Assembly (NCBI GenBank): GCA_001462235.1
Contig: LIUI01000026.1
Coordinates: 1 to 34,255, forward strand
Reading direction: 5' to 3'
DNA: 34,255 nucleotides
Source: Fibrobacteria bacterium GUT307
GTDB lineage: Bacteria; Fibrobacterota; Fibrobacteria; Fibrobacterales; Fibrobacteraceae
Shown: piece by piece, positions 17,463-24,119 of the stretch
How positions within the stretch are numbered: the first letter of the stretch is position 1
Layout of the letters: every line of letters begins with the position of its first letter
The notes under the pieces: generated by a model
Database searches by the model: none
Told to the model about the DNA's origin: nothing
What the model saw: only the letters and a program-made list of their open reading frames with translations
Made by a program: the position numbers and the translations under genes

Positions 17463-18230
17463 CTAATCAGACGCTAGGAATGCTGTAAGAGGACTACTTG
17501 CAGCAGCCCCGTCTCTCTGTTCTGCTAAACCAATTTCAAATGCCATTCTGCCACTTTCTACCGCTTGCTTAAAACTTTTAGCCATGAGCACGGGGTCTTT
17601 GGCAATGGCTATTGCTGTGTTCACCAAAACTGCGCTTGCGCCTATTTCCATAGCGAGGCAAGCATGGGAGGGCGCACCAATTCCAGCATCAATCACAACA
17701 GGAATTTTGCTTTGAGCTATTATTATTTTTAGCATGGCTTCTGTTTGCAAGCCCTTATTGCTGCCTATTGGTGCTCCGAGCGGCATTACCGCTACGCAAC
17801 CGCAATCTTCCAATCGTTTGCAAAGAACAGGGTCTGCTGGGATGTATGGCAAAACCACAAAGCCATCTTTTGCGAGTTCGTTGGCGGCATTTAATGTTTC
17901 AATTGGGTCTGGTAGCAGATATTTTTGGTCTGGGTGAATTTCCAGTTTAAGCCAGTTGGTTCCCAGGGCTTCTCTTGCCATTTGCGCAGCAAACACTGCT
18001 TCTTTTGCGGTGCGTGCTCCGGATGTGTTAGGCAAAATTTGCCCTTTGAAATCTTTTAACGCATCTAAAATGGAATCTTCTTTTTGGTTTTTGCCAATTC
18101 GTTTTAAGGCAAGCGTTATCATTTCACTTTGGGATTCCTGCAATGCAAGCACCATTTCTTTTGGCGATGCAAATTTGCCACTACCGAGGAAAAGCCGAGA
18201 ATTGAAAGTTCTATTTGCAATTTGGAGCAT
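17463..18230 (-). CDS. thiG: Thiazole synthase
   Basis: About 255 residues from ATG 18230 ([20 protein letters not shown]). The track start 57 bp upstream would cross the promoter box. ThiG makes the thiazole phosphate of thiamine from deoxyxylulose phosphate, dehydroglycine and ThiS-thiocarboxylate. Visible motifs are [34 protein letters not shown] (the Lys of the KLE motif is the Schiff-base residue in the family), [34 protein letters not shown]-like [34 protein letters not shown] and VLVNTAIA. Other thi genes are not nearby. A TACATT box ends 7 nt before the ATG and there is no Shine-Dalgarno site. Confidence 0.95.
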   Translation of the reverse strand: MLQIANRTFNSRLFLGSGKFASPKEMVLALQESQSEMITLALKRIGKNQKEDSILDALKDFKGQILPNTSGARTAKEAVFAAQMAREALGTNWLKLEIHPDQKYLLPDPIETLNAANELAKDGFVVLPYIPADPVLCKRLEDCGCVAVMPLGAPIGSNKGLQTEAMLKIIIAQSKIPVVIDAGIGAPSHACLAMEIGASAVLVNTAIAIAKDPVLMAKSFKQAVESGRMAFEIGLAEQRDGAAASSPLTAFLASD

Positions 18231-18237
18231 TGCATTG

Positions 18238-18243
18238 AATGTA
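18238..18243 (-). promoter_or_regulatory. -10 box of thiG
   Basis: TTTTTCTACATT on the minus strand ends 7 nt before the thiG ATG. This fits the leaderless pattern and leaves no room for a TPP riboswitch between promoter and start codon. Confidence 0.55.
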
Positions 18244-18280
18244 GAAAAATTTACCATTGAATGACAATTGGGCCAAAACC

Positions 18281-18309
18281 TTGACATTTGTCATAAAAAA
18301 TGCTATATT
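18281..18309 (+). promoter_or_regulatory. Promoter of the Ser-linker lipoprotein (TTGACA-17-TATATT)
   Basis: TTGACA at 18281-18286, a 17-base spacer and TATATT at 18304-18309 form a consensus-like promoter, 31 nt before ATG 18341. It supports the later start over the track start at 18257, which precedes the promoter. Confidence 0.85.
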
Positions 18310-18340
18310 TATAGCTGATTTAACCTTTGGAGATGCAATT

Positions 18341-18925
18341 ATGAAAAAAGCATCAAAATTCTTGGCTTTTGTAGTCTTTATTGCAGTCATAGCTGCTTGC
18401 AGCAGCGGCAATGACAATAACGATGAAAACAGCGGCAACCTTTCATCCTCTTCGGGTGGCGGTAGCAACATATCTTCTTCCAGTGACGTTGGCAACAACA
18501 CGCCATCTTCAAGCAGCGATGGCGCACCCTCTTCTAGCAGCGGTGGTAACATTGGCGATGGCGGAGCGTGCTATCTCAATATTAATTTATTCGGACTTGT
18601 CAATGTAGGTACATGTGCAGAAGGACAGCTCATGAGTCAAGAAGAATGCGATTTAGCAGCGGAAGAAGCAGAAGCGGAGGGATTAGAATATGAATTTGAA
18701 TATGGGACTTCTTGCCCATCCGATTACGCACTTGACTGCGGGATAGATGATGAAGGTCTCCATGTTTATGTATATGGCGATGCTACCGTTCTTGCAGCAT
18801 TAGGAATGGCAACTTGCGAAGATCTTGAAGAAGATGATGGAGAAGAGTATTATGCTAAAAAAACATCTTCCTCCAAAAAACATTTTTCTCCTATTAAAAA
18901 ACTTTCCCCCTTGACAAAGTTTTAA
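18341..18925 (+). CDS. Lipoprotein with Ser-rich linker, unknown function
   Basis: About 194 residues from ATG 18341. GGAG lies 9 nt ahead and the promoter just upstream. The signal peptide ends in the lipobox VIAAC. Residues about 20-75 are a low-complexity linker with four SSSS/SSSSS blocks split by Gly/Asn/Asp, a style seen in Fibrobacter surface lipoproteins. The remainder has six Cys (ACYLN, GTCAE, EECD, TSCPS, LDCG, ATCED) and is very acidic before a basic C-terminal tail rich in Ser and Lys. I do not recognise the domain. The even Cys count suggests disulfides outside the cytoplasm. Its stop codon overlaps the -35 of the next promoter. Confidence 0.8.
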   Translation: MKKASKFLAFVVFIAVIAACSSGNDNNDENSGNLSSSSGGGSNISSSSDVGNNTPSSSSDGAPSSSSGGNIGDGGACYLNINLFGLVNVGTCAEGQLMSQEECDLAAEEAEAEGLEYEFEYGTSCPSDYALDCGIDDEGLHVYVYGDATVLAALGMATCEDLEEDDGEEYYAKKTSSSKKHFSPIKKLSPLTKF

Positions 18926-18939
18926 ATTTTTTCTATATT
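18911..18939 (+). promoter_or_regulatory. Promoter of the P-II/amt operon (TTGACA-17-TATATT)
   Basis: TTGACA at 18911-18916, 17 bases, TATATT at 18934-18939. The -35 lies within the last codons of the upstream lipoprotein gene. There is no sigma-54 -24/-12 (GG-N10-GC) site in the leader, so the operon seems to use the housekeeping promoter with control downstream of initiation. Confidence 0.85.
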
Positions 18940-18947
18940 TTACCCAA

Positions 18948-19036
18948 GTAACCCATGAGTATGGGTTACACACACAAAGGCGTGTGTTTGTCTATGGCTG
19001 TCTTTAGGTAGCTGTAGGGGAACACGCGCCTTTTTT
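18948..19036 (+). promoter_or_regulatory. Attenuator-like leader of the P-II/amt operon
   Basis: The leader holds two hairpins. The first is GTAACCCAT-gagt-ATGGGTTAC (18948-18969). The second is a terminator, GGCGTGTGTT (18979-18988) pairing with AACACGCGCC (19021-19030) and followed by TTTTTT, with an inner stem CTATGGCT/AGCTGTAG. The ACACAC at 18970-18975 can instead pair with GTGTGT (18982-18987) inside the terminator's 5' arm, which gives a mutually exclusive antiterminator. The geometry fits a riboswitch or protein-dependent attenuator. I do not recognise the class, and it does not match what I know of the glutamine riboswitches. Confidence 0.6.
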
Positions 19037-19055
19037 ATTTAGAGGAGATTGCAAA

Positions 19056-19397
19056 ATGAAGCTCATAACAGCATACGTCCAGCCAGATAGGCTCAATGAT
19101 GTAAAAAAGGCGCTCTACGAGAGCCAGATTTACAAAATGTCAATAACAAACGTTCTCGGATGCGGCCAGCAAAAAGGCTACGTAGAATCCTACAGAGGCG
19201 CAGAAATAGAGGTGAACTTGCTCAAAAAAGTTCGCATAGATATTGGCGTAAACGACGACTTTGTGGATAGCTGCATAGCAGCCATAGTAAAAGGTGCACG
19301 CTCCGGGAATATAGGAGACGGAAAAATATTCGTTTCTCCCTTGGAAAAGTGCATAAGAATAAGAACAGGTGAAACCGGGCCAGAGGCCATAGGCTAA
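19056..19397 (+). CDS. P-II nitrogen regulatory protein
   Basis: A 113-residue P-II protein of normal length. These trimers sense 2-oxoglutarate and ATP/ADP and, next to amt, typically plug the ammonium channel. Motifs are [20 protein letters not shown] at the start, the T-loop [17 protein letters not shown], and the nucleotide-binding end [20 protein letters not shown]. Position 51, the uridylylated Tyr of enteric GlnB/GlnK, is Ile, while Tyr46 is kept. Control by GlnD is therefore unlikely. The ribosome site GAGGAG lies 8-9 nt ahead. The amt gene follows after 10 bp. It could be called glnB or glnK; sequence alone does not decide. Confidence 0.95.
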   Translation: MKLITAYVQPDRLNDVKKALYESQIYKMSITNVLGCGQQKGYVESYRGAEIEVNLLKKVRIDIGVNDDFVDSCIAAIVKGARSGNIGDGKIFVSPLEKCIRIRTGETGPEAIG

Positions 19398-19407
19398 GGA
19401 GGCAACA

Positions 19408-20730
19408 ATGAAGAAGATACTAACAATTACCGCAACCCTCTTGCTTTGCGCCACAAGCGTAATGGCACAGGATTTAAAGGCACCGGATTATGCAAGCGAT
19501 TTTGTGGGCGTGAATTTCACATTCACAAACATCTGGATTATGCTCTGCGCACTCTTGGTGTTCATAATGGGCCTTGGCTTTGCGCTCTTAGAAAGCGGCT
19601 TAACCAGAGCTAAAAATACAACCAACATTCTTTTCAAGAATTTGGTAACCCCCGCCATTGGCGTTACTACCTATGCCCTTTTGGGTTTTAACCTTATGTA
19701 TCCCGGTGATGCTTGGATTATCCCAAACGTCTTGGGCTTTGGCGGGTTTGGCTTGCCGGGCATTGGAGACGATGCTTCTTTCACGGCAGCATACAACCCA
19801 GGCTACACCTACCTCTCTGACTTCCTTTTCCAGAGCATGTTTGCAGCTACTGCCGCAACAATAGTTTCTGGTGCGGTTGCAGAGAGAATAAAATTGCACG
19901 CATACCTTGTGTTCACGCTAATCTACGTTGCATTCGTCTATCCATTTGTGGGTAGCTGGAACTGGGGCGGCGGTTGGTTAGATGCAAGAGGTTTCCACGA
20001 TTTAGCCGGTTCTACCCTTGTTCATAGCGTTGGCGGCTGGGGTGCTTTGGCAGGTGCCATTGTTCTTGGACCTCGTTTAGGCCGCTATATTGGCGGGAAA
20101 GCAAAGGCCGTGCCCGGCCATAATTTGACTTTTGCTACCATAGGCGTGTTTATATTGTGGTTTGGATGGTGGGGCTTTAACGGTGGCTCAGCTTTGAGCA
20201 GCAGCCCAAAAGATACCGCTTGGATTTTGGTGACCACTAATATAGCTTGCGTATGCGGAATTTTGGGTGCCATGCTTACAAGCTGGTTTGTCCAAAAGAA
20301 GCCAGATTTGACCATGGTTTTGAACGGCGCACTTGCAGGTTTGGTTGCAATTACGGCTCCTGCAGACGTTGTAAGCGTTCCTGCTGCAGCTATAATAGGC
20401 GCTATCGCGGGCATTTTGGTTGTTTTCAGCGTGTTATTCTTTGACAAGGTGAAAATTGACGATCCTGTTGGTGCAATTTCCGTTCATTTAGTCTGCGGAA
20501 TTTGGGGAACCATTGCTGTTGGAATCTTCGGTGAATTCAGCATTCTAACCCAGTTGATAGGCGTTTTGGCTTATGGTGCGGTTTGTTTCCCGGTGGCATT
20601 TGCAATATTCTTTGCCATAAAGAAAACAATCGGCTTAAGAGTAAGCGAGCGCGAGGAATTGCGTGGTCTTGACCTTGGCGAACACGGACAAGAAGCGTAC
20701 AACGGTTTCCAGATATTTACCAATACTTAA
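19408..20730 (+). CDS. amt: Ammonium transporter
   Basis: A 440-residue Amt/Mep/Rh channel in the inner membrane. A cleavable-looking signal peptide (ending MAQ) is followed by 11 hydrophobic segments. The first conserved pore His is in STLVHSVGGWGALAGA and the second in AISVHLVCGIWGTIA, matching the twin-His arrangement. FGWWGFNGGSAL and AGAVAERIKLHAYLVF-like segments are also typical. The C-terminal tail (LRVSEREELRGLDLGEHGQEAY) is the conserved gating tail that contacts P-II. The ribosome site AAGGAGG lies 5 nt ahead of ATG, and the gene is co-transcribed with the P-II gene. It ends 22 bp before a strong terminator hairpin. Confidence 0.97.
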   Translation: MKKILTITATLLLCATSVMAQDLKAPDYASDFVGVNFTFTNIWIMLCALLVFIMGLGFALLESGLTRAKNTTNILFKNLVTPAIGVTTYALLGFNLMYPGDAWIIPNVLGFGGFGLPGIGDDASFTAAYNPGYTYLSDFLFQSMFAATAATIVSGAVAERIKLHAYLVFTLIYVAFVYPFVGSWNWGGGWLDARGFHDLAGSTLVHSVGGWGALAGAIVLGPRLGRYIGGKAKAVPGHNLTFATIGVFILWFGWWGFNGGSALSSSPKDTAWILVTTNIACVCGILGAMLTSWFVQKKPDLTMVLNGALAGLVAITAPADVVSVPAAAIIGAIAGILVVFSVLFFDKVKIDDPVGAISVHLVCGIWGTIAVGIFGEFSILTQLIGVLAYGAVCFPVAFAIFFAIKKTIGLRVSEREELRGLDLGEHGQEAYNGFQIFTNT

Positions 20731-20746
20731 TTTGTTAACACTCTCT

Positions 20747-20812
20747 CAAAAGCCCGCCGTCCTAACCTACTGGTTATCTTCTTGCCAGGTTATGGACGGC
20801 GGGTGCCTTTTT
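20747..20812 (+). terminator. Rho-independent terminator (or attenuator) between amt and the ATP-grasp gene
   Basis: CCCGCCGTCC (20753-20762) pairs with GGACGGCGGG (20794-20803). The stem continues as TAACCT/AGGTTA with one bulged T, around an 18-nt loop, and a CTTTTT tract follows. It is by far the strongest intrinsic terminator I found in the window. Since no promoter box is evident between it and the next start, it may act as a partial terminator or a leader attenuator for the ATP-grasp gene. Confidence 0.8.
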
Positions 20813-20832
20813 GTTTGATGGAGGATAGGGAT

Positions 20833-22173
20833 ATGGACATGCTTTCTACAACCGCTGCTCATGAAATCAACAAGTTGATGGTGAGATATGGTGTGAAATT
20901 TGGAATTTACAAGAACGGAAAGTTCATAGAACAGCTATTTCCTTATGATGCTATTCCACGAATTATCCCCCACGAGGAATTTGCCCTTTTAAACAAGGGC
21001 CTTGTTCAGAGAGTGGATGCCCTAAATTGTTTTTTAGCGGATGTTTATTCCAAGGGGCGCATTATAGCAGACAAAGTGGTGCCCGAGGAATTTGTTTATA
21101 TTTCAAAGGGTTATTTGCCGGAATGCAAAAATATAGCTCCTCCTAAAAATGTGTATAGCCATATTTCCGGCATAGACCTTGTTCAAGCAAAAAGCGGTGC
21201 ATGGTACATATTGGAAGATAATTTGCGAGTGCCTTCCGGTGCTTCTTATCCGCTTATTGCCAGAGAGCTTTGCCGCATAGCAAATCCGGATGCTTTTTCC
21301 GACAATAATGTAATAGACAATCGCAATTATTCCGATATGCTACGCGAAACTATGGATAATGTAAACTGCGGGGGTTTAAACGTGATACTTACGCCCGGCA
21401 GGTATAATGCCGCCTATTTTGAGCATTCATATCTTGCAGAGCGTACAGGTGCTTTGCTAGTTGGGGCATCTGATCTTATTGTTGAAAATGCTATGCTGTA
21501 TGTAAAGGATTATCTTGGCGTAAAGGCAAAAGTAGGTGCAATATATAGGCGAATTTCCGATGAATACCTAGACCCAATGACATTCCAAGCGGATTCTCTT
21601 ATTGGCGTGCCGCACATAATGGATACATACCGCACAGGTAATTTAGCGATAATAAATGCACCCGGCAATGGCGTAGCAGACGACAAGGGCATTTATTACT
21701 TTGTGCCAAAGATGGTAAAATACTATCTAGGCGAAGACCCAATATTGGAAAACGCGCCAACATATTTGCCCTATTACGAGGAAGACCTTAAATACACGTT
21801 GGATAACATACAGAAGCTGGTTATCAAAGATGTTTCTGAGGCGGGTGGCTATGGCGTTGTATTTGGCAGTGAACTTTCTGCAGAAAAACTTTCCGATTTC
21901 AAAGCCTTAATTCAGCGTGAACCAAGGCGTTTTATTTCGCAAGAAGTAATAGATTTCATAGACCTTGACATAATGGAAGAGGACGGCAGCTGCATTGCCA
22001 GAAAAGCCGATTTAAGGGCATTTGTGCTTACAGGCAGCACCACACGTGTATGGCCAAGCGGGCTTACGCGTTTCTCACGCATTGAAGGTTCGTTTATAGT
22101 CAATTCTTCGCAAGGCGGCGGTTTTAAGGATACTTGGGTGTTGAATGAGATTTCTAAATTGCCCGTATGTTAA
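20833..22173 (+). CDS. Circularly permuted ATP-grasp protein (COG2308-type), orphan
   Basis: About 446 residues. I chose ATG 20833 because GGAGG lies 8 nt ahead. The track start at 20782 lies inside the terminator stem. Features of the type 2 circularly permuted ATP-grasp family are RVDALNCFLADVYSKGRI, YISGIDLVQ-like ISGIDLVQAKSGAWYILEDNLRVPSG, RTGALLVGASDLIVE, FVPKMVKYYLGEDPILENAPTY, EAGGYGVVFG and FVLTGSTTRVWPSGLTRFS. These enzymes are thought to form amide or peptide-like bonds using ATP. Usually alpha-E, transglutaminase and protease-like genes are adjacent; here it follows amt and precedes ispF. The last 7 bp overlap ispF. Substrate unknown. Confidence 0.85.
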   Translation: MDMLSTTAAHEINKLMVRYGVKFGIYKNGKFIEQLFPYDAIPRIIPHEEFALLNKGLVQRVDALNCFLADVYSKGRIIADKVVPEEFVYISKGYLPECKNIAPPKNVYSHISGIDLVQAKSGAWYILEDNLRVPSGASYPLIARELCRIANPDAFSDNNVIDNRNYSDMLRETMDNVNCGGLNVILTPGRYNAAYFEHSYLAERTGALLVGASDLIVENAMLYVKDYLGVKAKVGAIYRRISDEYLDPMTFQADSLIGVPHIMDTYRTGNLAIINAPGNGVADDKGIYYFVPKMVKYYLGEDPILENAPTYLPYYEEDLKYTLDNIQKLVIKDVSEAGGYGVVFGSELSAEKLSDFKALIQREPRRFISQEVIDFIDLDIMEEDGSCIARKADLRAFVLTGSTTRVWPSGLTRFSRIEGSFIVNSSQGGGFKDTWVLNEISKLPVC

Positions 22174-22637
22174 GAATAGGCATTGGTTTTGATGTTCACC
22201 GTTTGGTTGAAGGGCGAAAATGCATAATTGGCGGAGTGGAAATTGAGCATTCCAAAGGGCTTTTGGGGCATAGCGATGCAGATGTGCTTACCCATGCTAT
22301 TTGCGATGCCTTGCTCGGAGCGGCTGGCCTTGGAGATATAGGCACTTATTTTCCAGACACAGACCAAAAATTCAAAGACATGGACAGCCAAATTCTTTTG
22401 AAACAAGTTAAAGAGGAAATTTCAAAACTCGGCTTTAAAATAGAGAATATAGATAGCATTGTAATGGCAGAAAAGCCAAAAATCAATCCGCACCGCATGG
22501 CTATGAAAACCATCCTGTCCAAAACCCTTGAAATAGAAGAATCAAAAATTGGCATTAAAGCTACAACCACGGAAAAATTGGGCTTCACAGGCAGAGAAGA
22601 AGGCATAGCCGCCCAAGCAGTAGCCCTGCTTACCTAG
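22167..22637 (+). CDS. ispF: 2-C-methyl-D-erythritol 2,4-cyclodiphosphate synthase
   Basis: A 156-residue IspF of normal length. It cyclises the diphosphocytidyl intermediate of the MEP isoprenoid pathway with loss of CMP. The metal ligands are visible as GIGFDVHRL and LGHSDADVLTHAICDALLGA. GLGDIGTYFPDTD, IVMAEKPKINPHRMAM and GIKATTTEKLGFTGREEGIAAQAV complete the signature. The ATG overlaps the end of the ATP-grasp gene, so it is read from the same message. Its TAG stop and the stop of the convergent gene share the palindrome CTAG. Confidence 0.97.
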   Translation: MLRIGIGFDVHRLVEGRKCIIGGVEIEHSKGLLGHSDADVLTHAICDALLGAAGLGDIGTYFPDTDQKFKDMDSQILLKQVKEEISKLGFKIENIDSIVMAEKPKINPHRMAMKTILSKTLEIEESKIGIKATTTEKLGFTGREEGIAAQAVALLT

Positions 22638-23434
22638 TCCCTGCTCTCGGAATAAAATTTATCCCACGCTTCGTACTTTCCATTGCGGGTTATTTCTACA
22701 GAGATAAAAGCCGTATCCCGCGGAGGCAAAAAACCAAGAGCAAGGTCTGTGGAAACTATGCCGCCTGCATAAGCATAATCGCTCAATTTACCCAAACCGC
22801 TTGTTTTTGAATATATATTTTCTCCGTGGTAAATTGTAATCGAAAAAAGAGAATCCTGCTCTACACTTAAAATTTTTCCCGGCAAAATTGCATTCACTGG
22901 AGCTTTACCTATAGCGCTGAATCTATTTCTGAAAATTTGCTCTGCGTTGTTGAATTCCCTAGCAAATTCCTGTGGAATAGCAGAACCTTTTAGTGGTATT
23001 ACTGGGCAAGGACCGGGAAATTTGCAACCGTTTTTCCTATTTCGCCAACCGGAATTTTTATCTCTGGTAATCTCTATGCTTGTTCCGGAAATCCCTATTG
23101 AATCTGCGGTTTTGCCGGGAAAGGAAAAAATGTGCCTAACCCTTATGGGAAGCTCGTTTGGAAATCTATCTCCTATAAACTTTACCATTGGAATGTAAAG
23201 AGTATCTGCACCCTGCGGGTTTGCCGGAAAATCGAAATTTGATTCAAAATGCAAAAAACATTCTACCATGTCATTTTTATTTGAATGTATTTTAATCTCG
23301 TTGCAATTAGGGTTTTGCTCTGCATAGCTCTGCGCATCTTGTACAGGCTTTGATTCTTTTGCAAAAAAAGTGACTGCAAAGAGAGCAAAAACAGCTAAGA
23401 ACAGCGTAAGGAGCAGGGTTCTTAAACTTGGCAT
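22634..23434 (-). CDS. Membrane-anchored periplasmic protein, unknown
   Basis: A 266-residue protein. Residues about 5-25 form one hydrophobic segment (LLLTLFLAVFALFAVTFFA) that is either an uncleaved anchor or a signal peptide. The rest is polar with several Cys (NPNCNEI, VECFL, NGCKFPGPCP), suggesting a disulfide-bonded periplasmic domain. I do not recognise the family. The ATG lies 1 bp after the stop of the double-STAS gene, so it is the third gene of a fapA-STAS-unknown operon and is probably translated by coupling. Its 3' end shares a CTAG with the ispF stop. Confidence 0.7.
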   Translation of the reverse strand: MPSLRTLLLTLFLAVFALFAVTFFAKESKPVQDAQSYAEQNPNCNEIKIHSNKNDMVECFLHFESNFDFPANPQGADTLYIPMVKFIGDRFPNELPIRVRHIFSFPGKTADSIGISGTSIEITRDKNSGWRNRKNGCKFPGPCPVIPLKGSAIPQEFAREFNNAEQIFRNRFSAIGKAPVNAILPGKILSVEQDSLFSITIYHGENIYSKTSGLGKLSDYAYAGGIVSTDLALGFLPPRDTAFISVEITRNGKYEAWDKFYSESRD

Positions 23435-23435
23435 A

Positions 23436-24080
23436 TTATAGGAGTTTCACTTTTCCGTATATGAGCTTTTGGCGAAACTGCTCAACAAATTCCGGGCTTG
23501 CTCCGGTAATGGAAACCGTACGGTTATTGGCAATTTTGTCTAAAAAGGTTAAGGATTCGGAATCTATTGATTGCAAATCTGAAAAATCAAAGTTTATGCA
23601 AAAAAAGTCCAAAATGCTTTTTTGAAGTTCTTCCAGTTGTTCGCCTGCAAACATATTTCCCTTGCATACAACAGTTGCAGAATCATTTTCGGTTTTTGTT
23701 ATTTGCCATTCAAAACTTAACTCTGTTTGTTGTTCGGTACTCATGGATTTTAAGGTTTTTACAAAATCTTCTAAAGTTTCATATATGAAAAAAATACTGT
23801 CTAATTGGGTTATTTGCAATAAATTTCTTATCTCTGGAGAAACATCGGAAATAACAAAATGCAGGTTGTTTTTATGCATCACCTGGTGCATTCTAACCAG
23901 CACTGCAAGGTGCGAACTATAAAGCACACCAACCGACGCAAGCGACATGAGCACATCTTGCTTTTTTGCTTTTAGAGCATTCTCTATTTTTGGAAAAATA
24001 TCATGAAAATTTTCGGCCTCAAAATCAAAATCAATGATTTGGTGATAACCGCCTCTATCTTTAATAACACATTCTGCCAT
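23436..24080 (-). CDS. Tandem STAS-domain protein
   Basis: About 214 residues from ATG 24080. A GGAGG lies 7 nt ahead, and the track start seven codons earlier overlaps that site. Residues about 10-110 form a SpoIIAA-like STAS fold (VLMSLASVGVLYSSHLAVLVRMHQVM then LHFVISDVSPEIRNLLQITQLDSIFFIY). The position that normally carries the phosphorylatable Ser lies in the VLYSSHLAVL turn. Residues about 115-210 look like a second, weaker STAS unit (FDFSDLQSIDSESLTFLDKI). Such proteins transmit partner-switching signals. It sits between fapA and a membrane protein. The second domain assignment is tentative. Confidence 0.75.
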   Translation of the reverse strand: MAECVIKDRGGYHQIIDFDFEAENFHDIFPKIENALKAKKQDVLMSLASVGVLYSSHLAVLVRMHQVMHKNNLHFVISDVSPEIRNLLQITQLDSIFFIYETLEDFVKTLKSMSTEQQTELSFEWQITKTENDSATVVCKGNMFAGEQLEELQKSILDFFCINFDFSDLQSIDSESLTFLDKIANNRTVSITGASPEFVEQFRQKLIYGKVKLL

Positions 24081-24119
24081 ACCTTTGCCTCCGTTGAGCA
24101 ATGCTCAAAATACAAAATT

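Noticed and set aside
18898-18923. AAAACTTT/AAAGTTTT hairpin as a terminator for the lipoprotein gene
   Set aside because: The stem is almost all A/T and overlaps the -35 of the next promoter. It is too weak to call.
18940-19055. Known glutamine riboswitch
   Set aside because: I could not find the conserved core of the glnA or downstream-peptide motifs, so I describe the leader only as attenuator-like.
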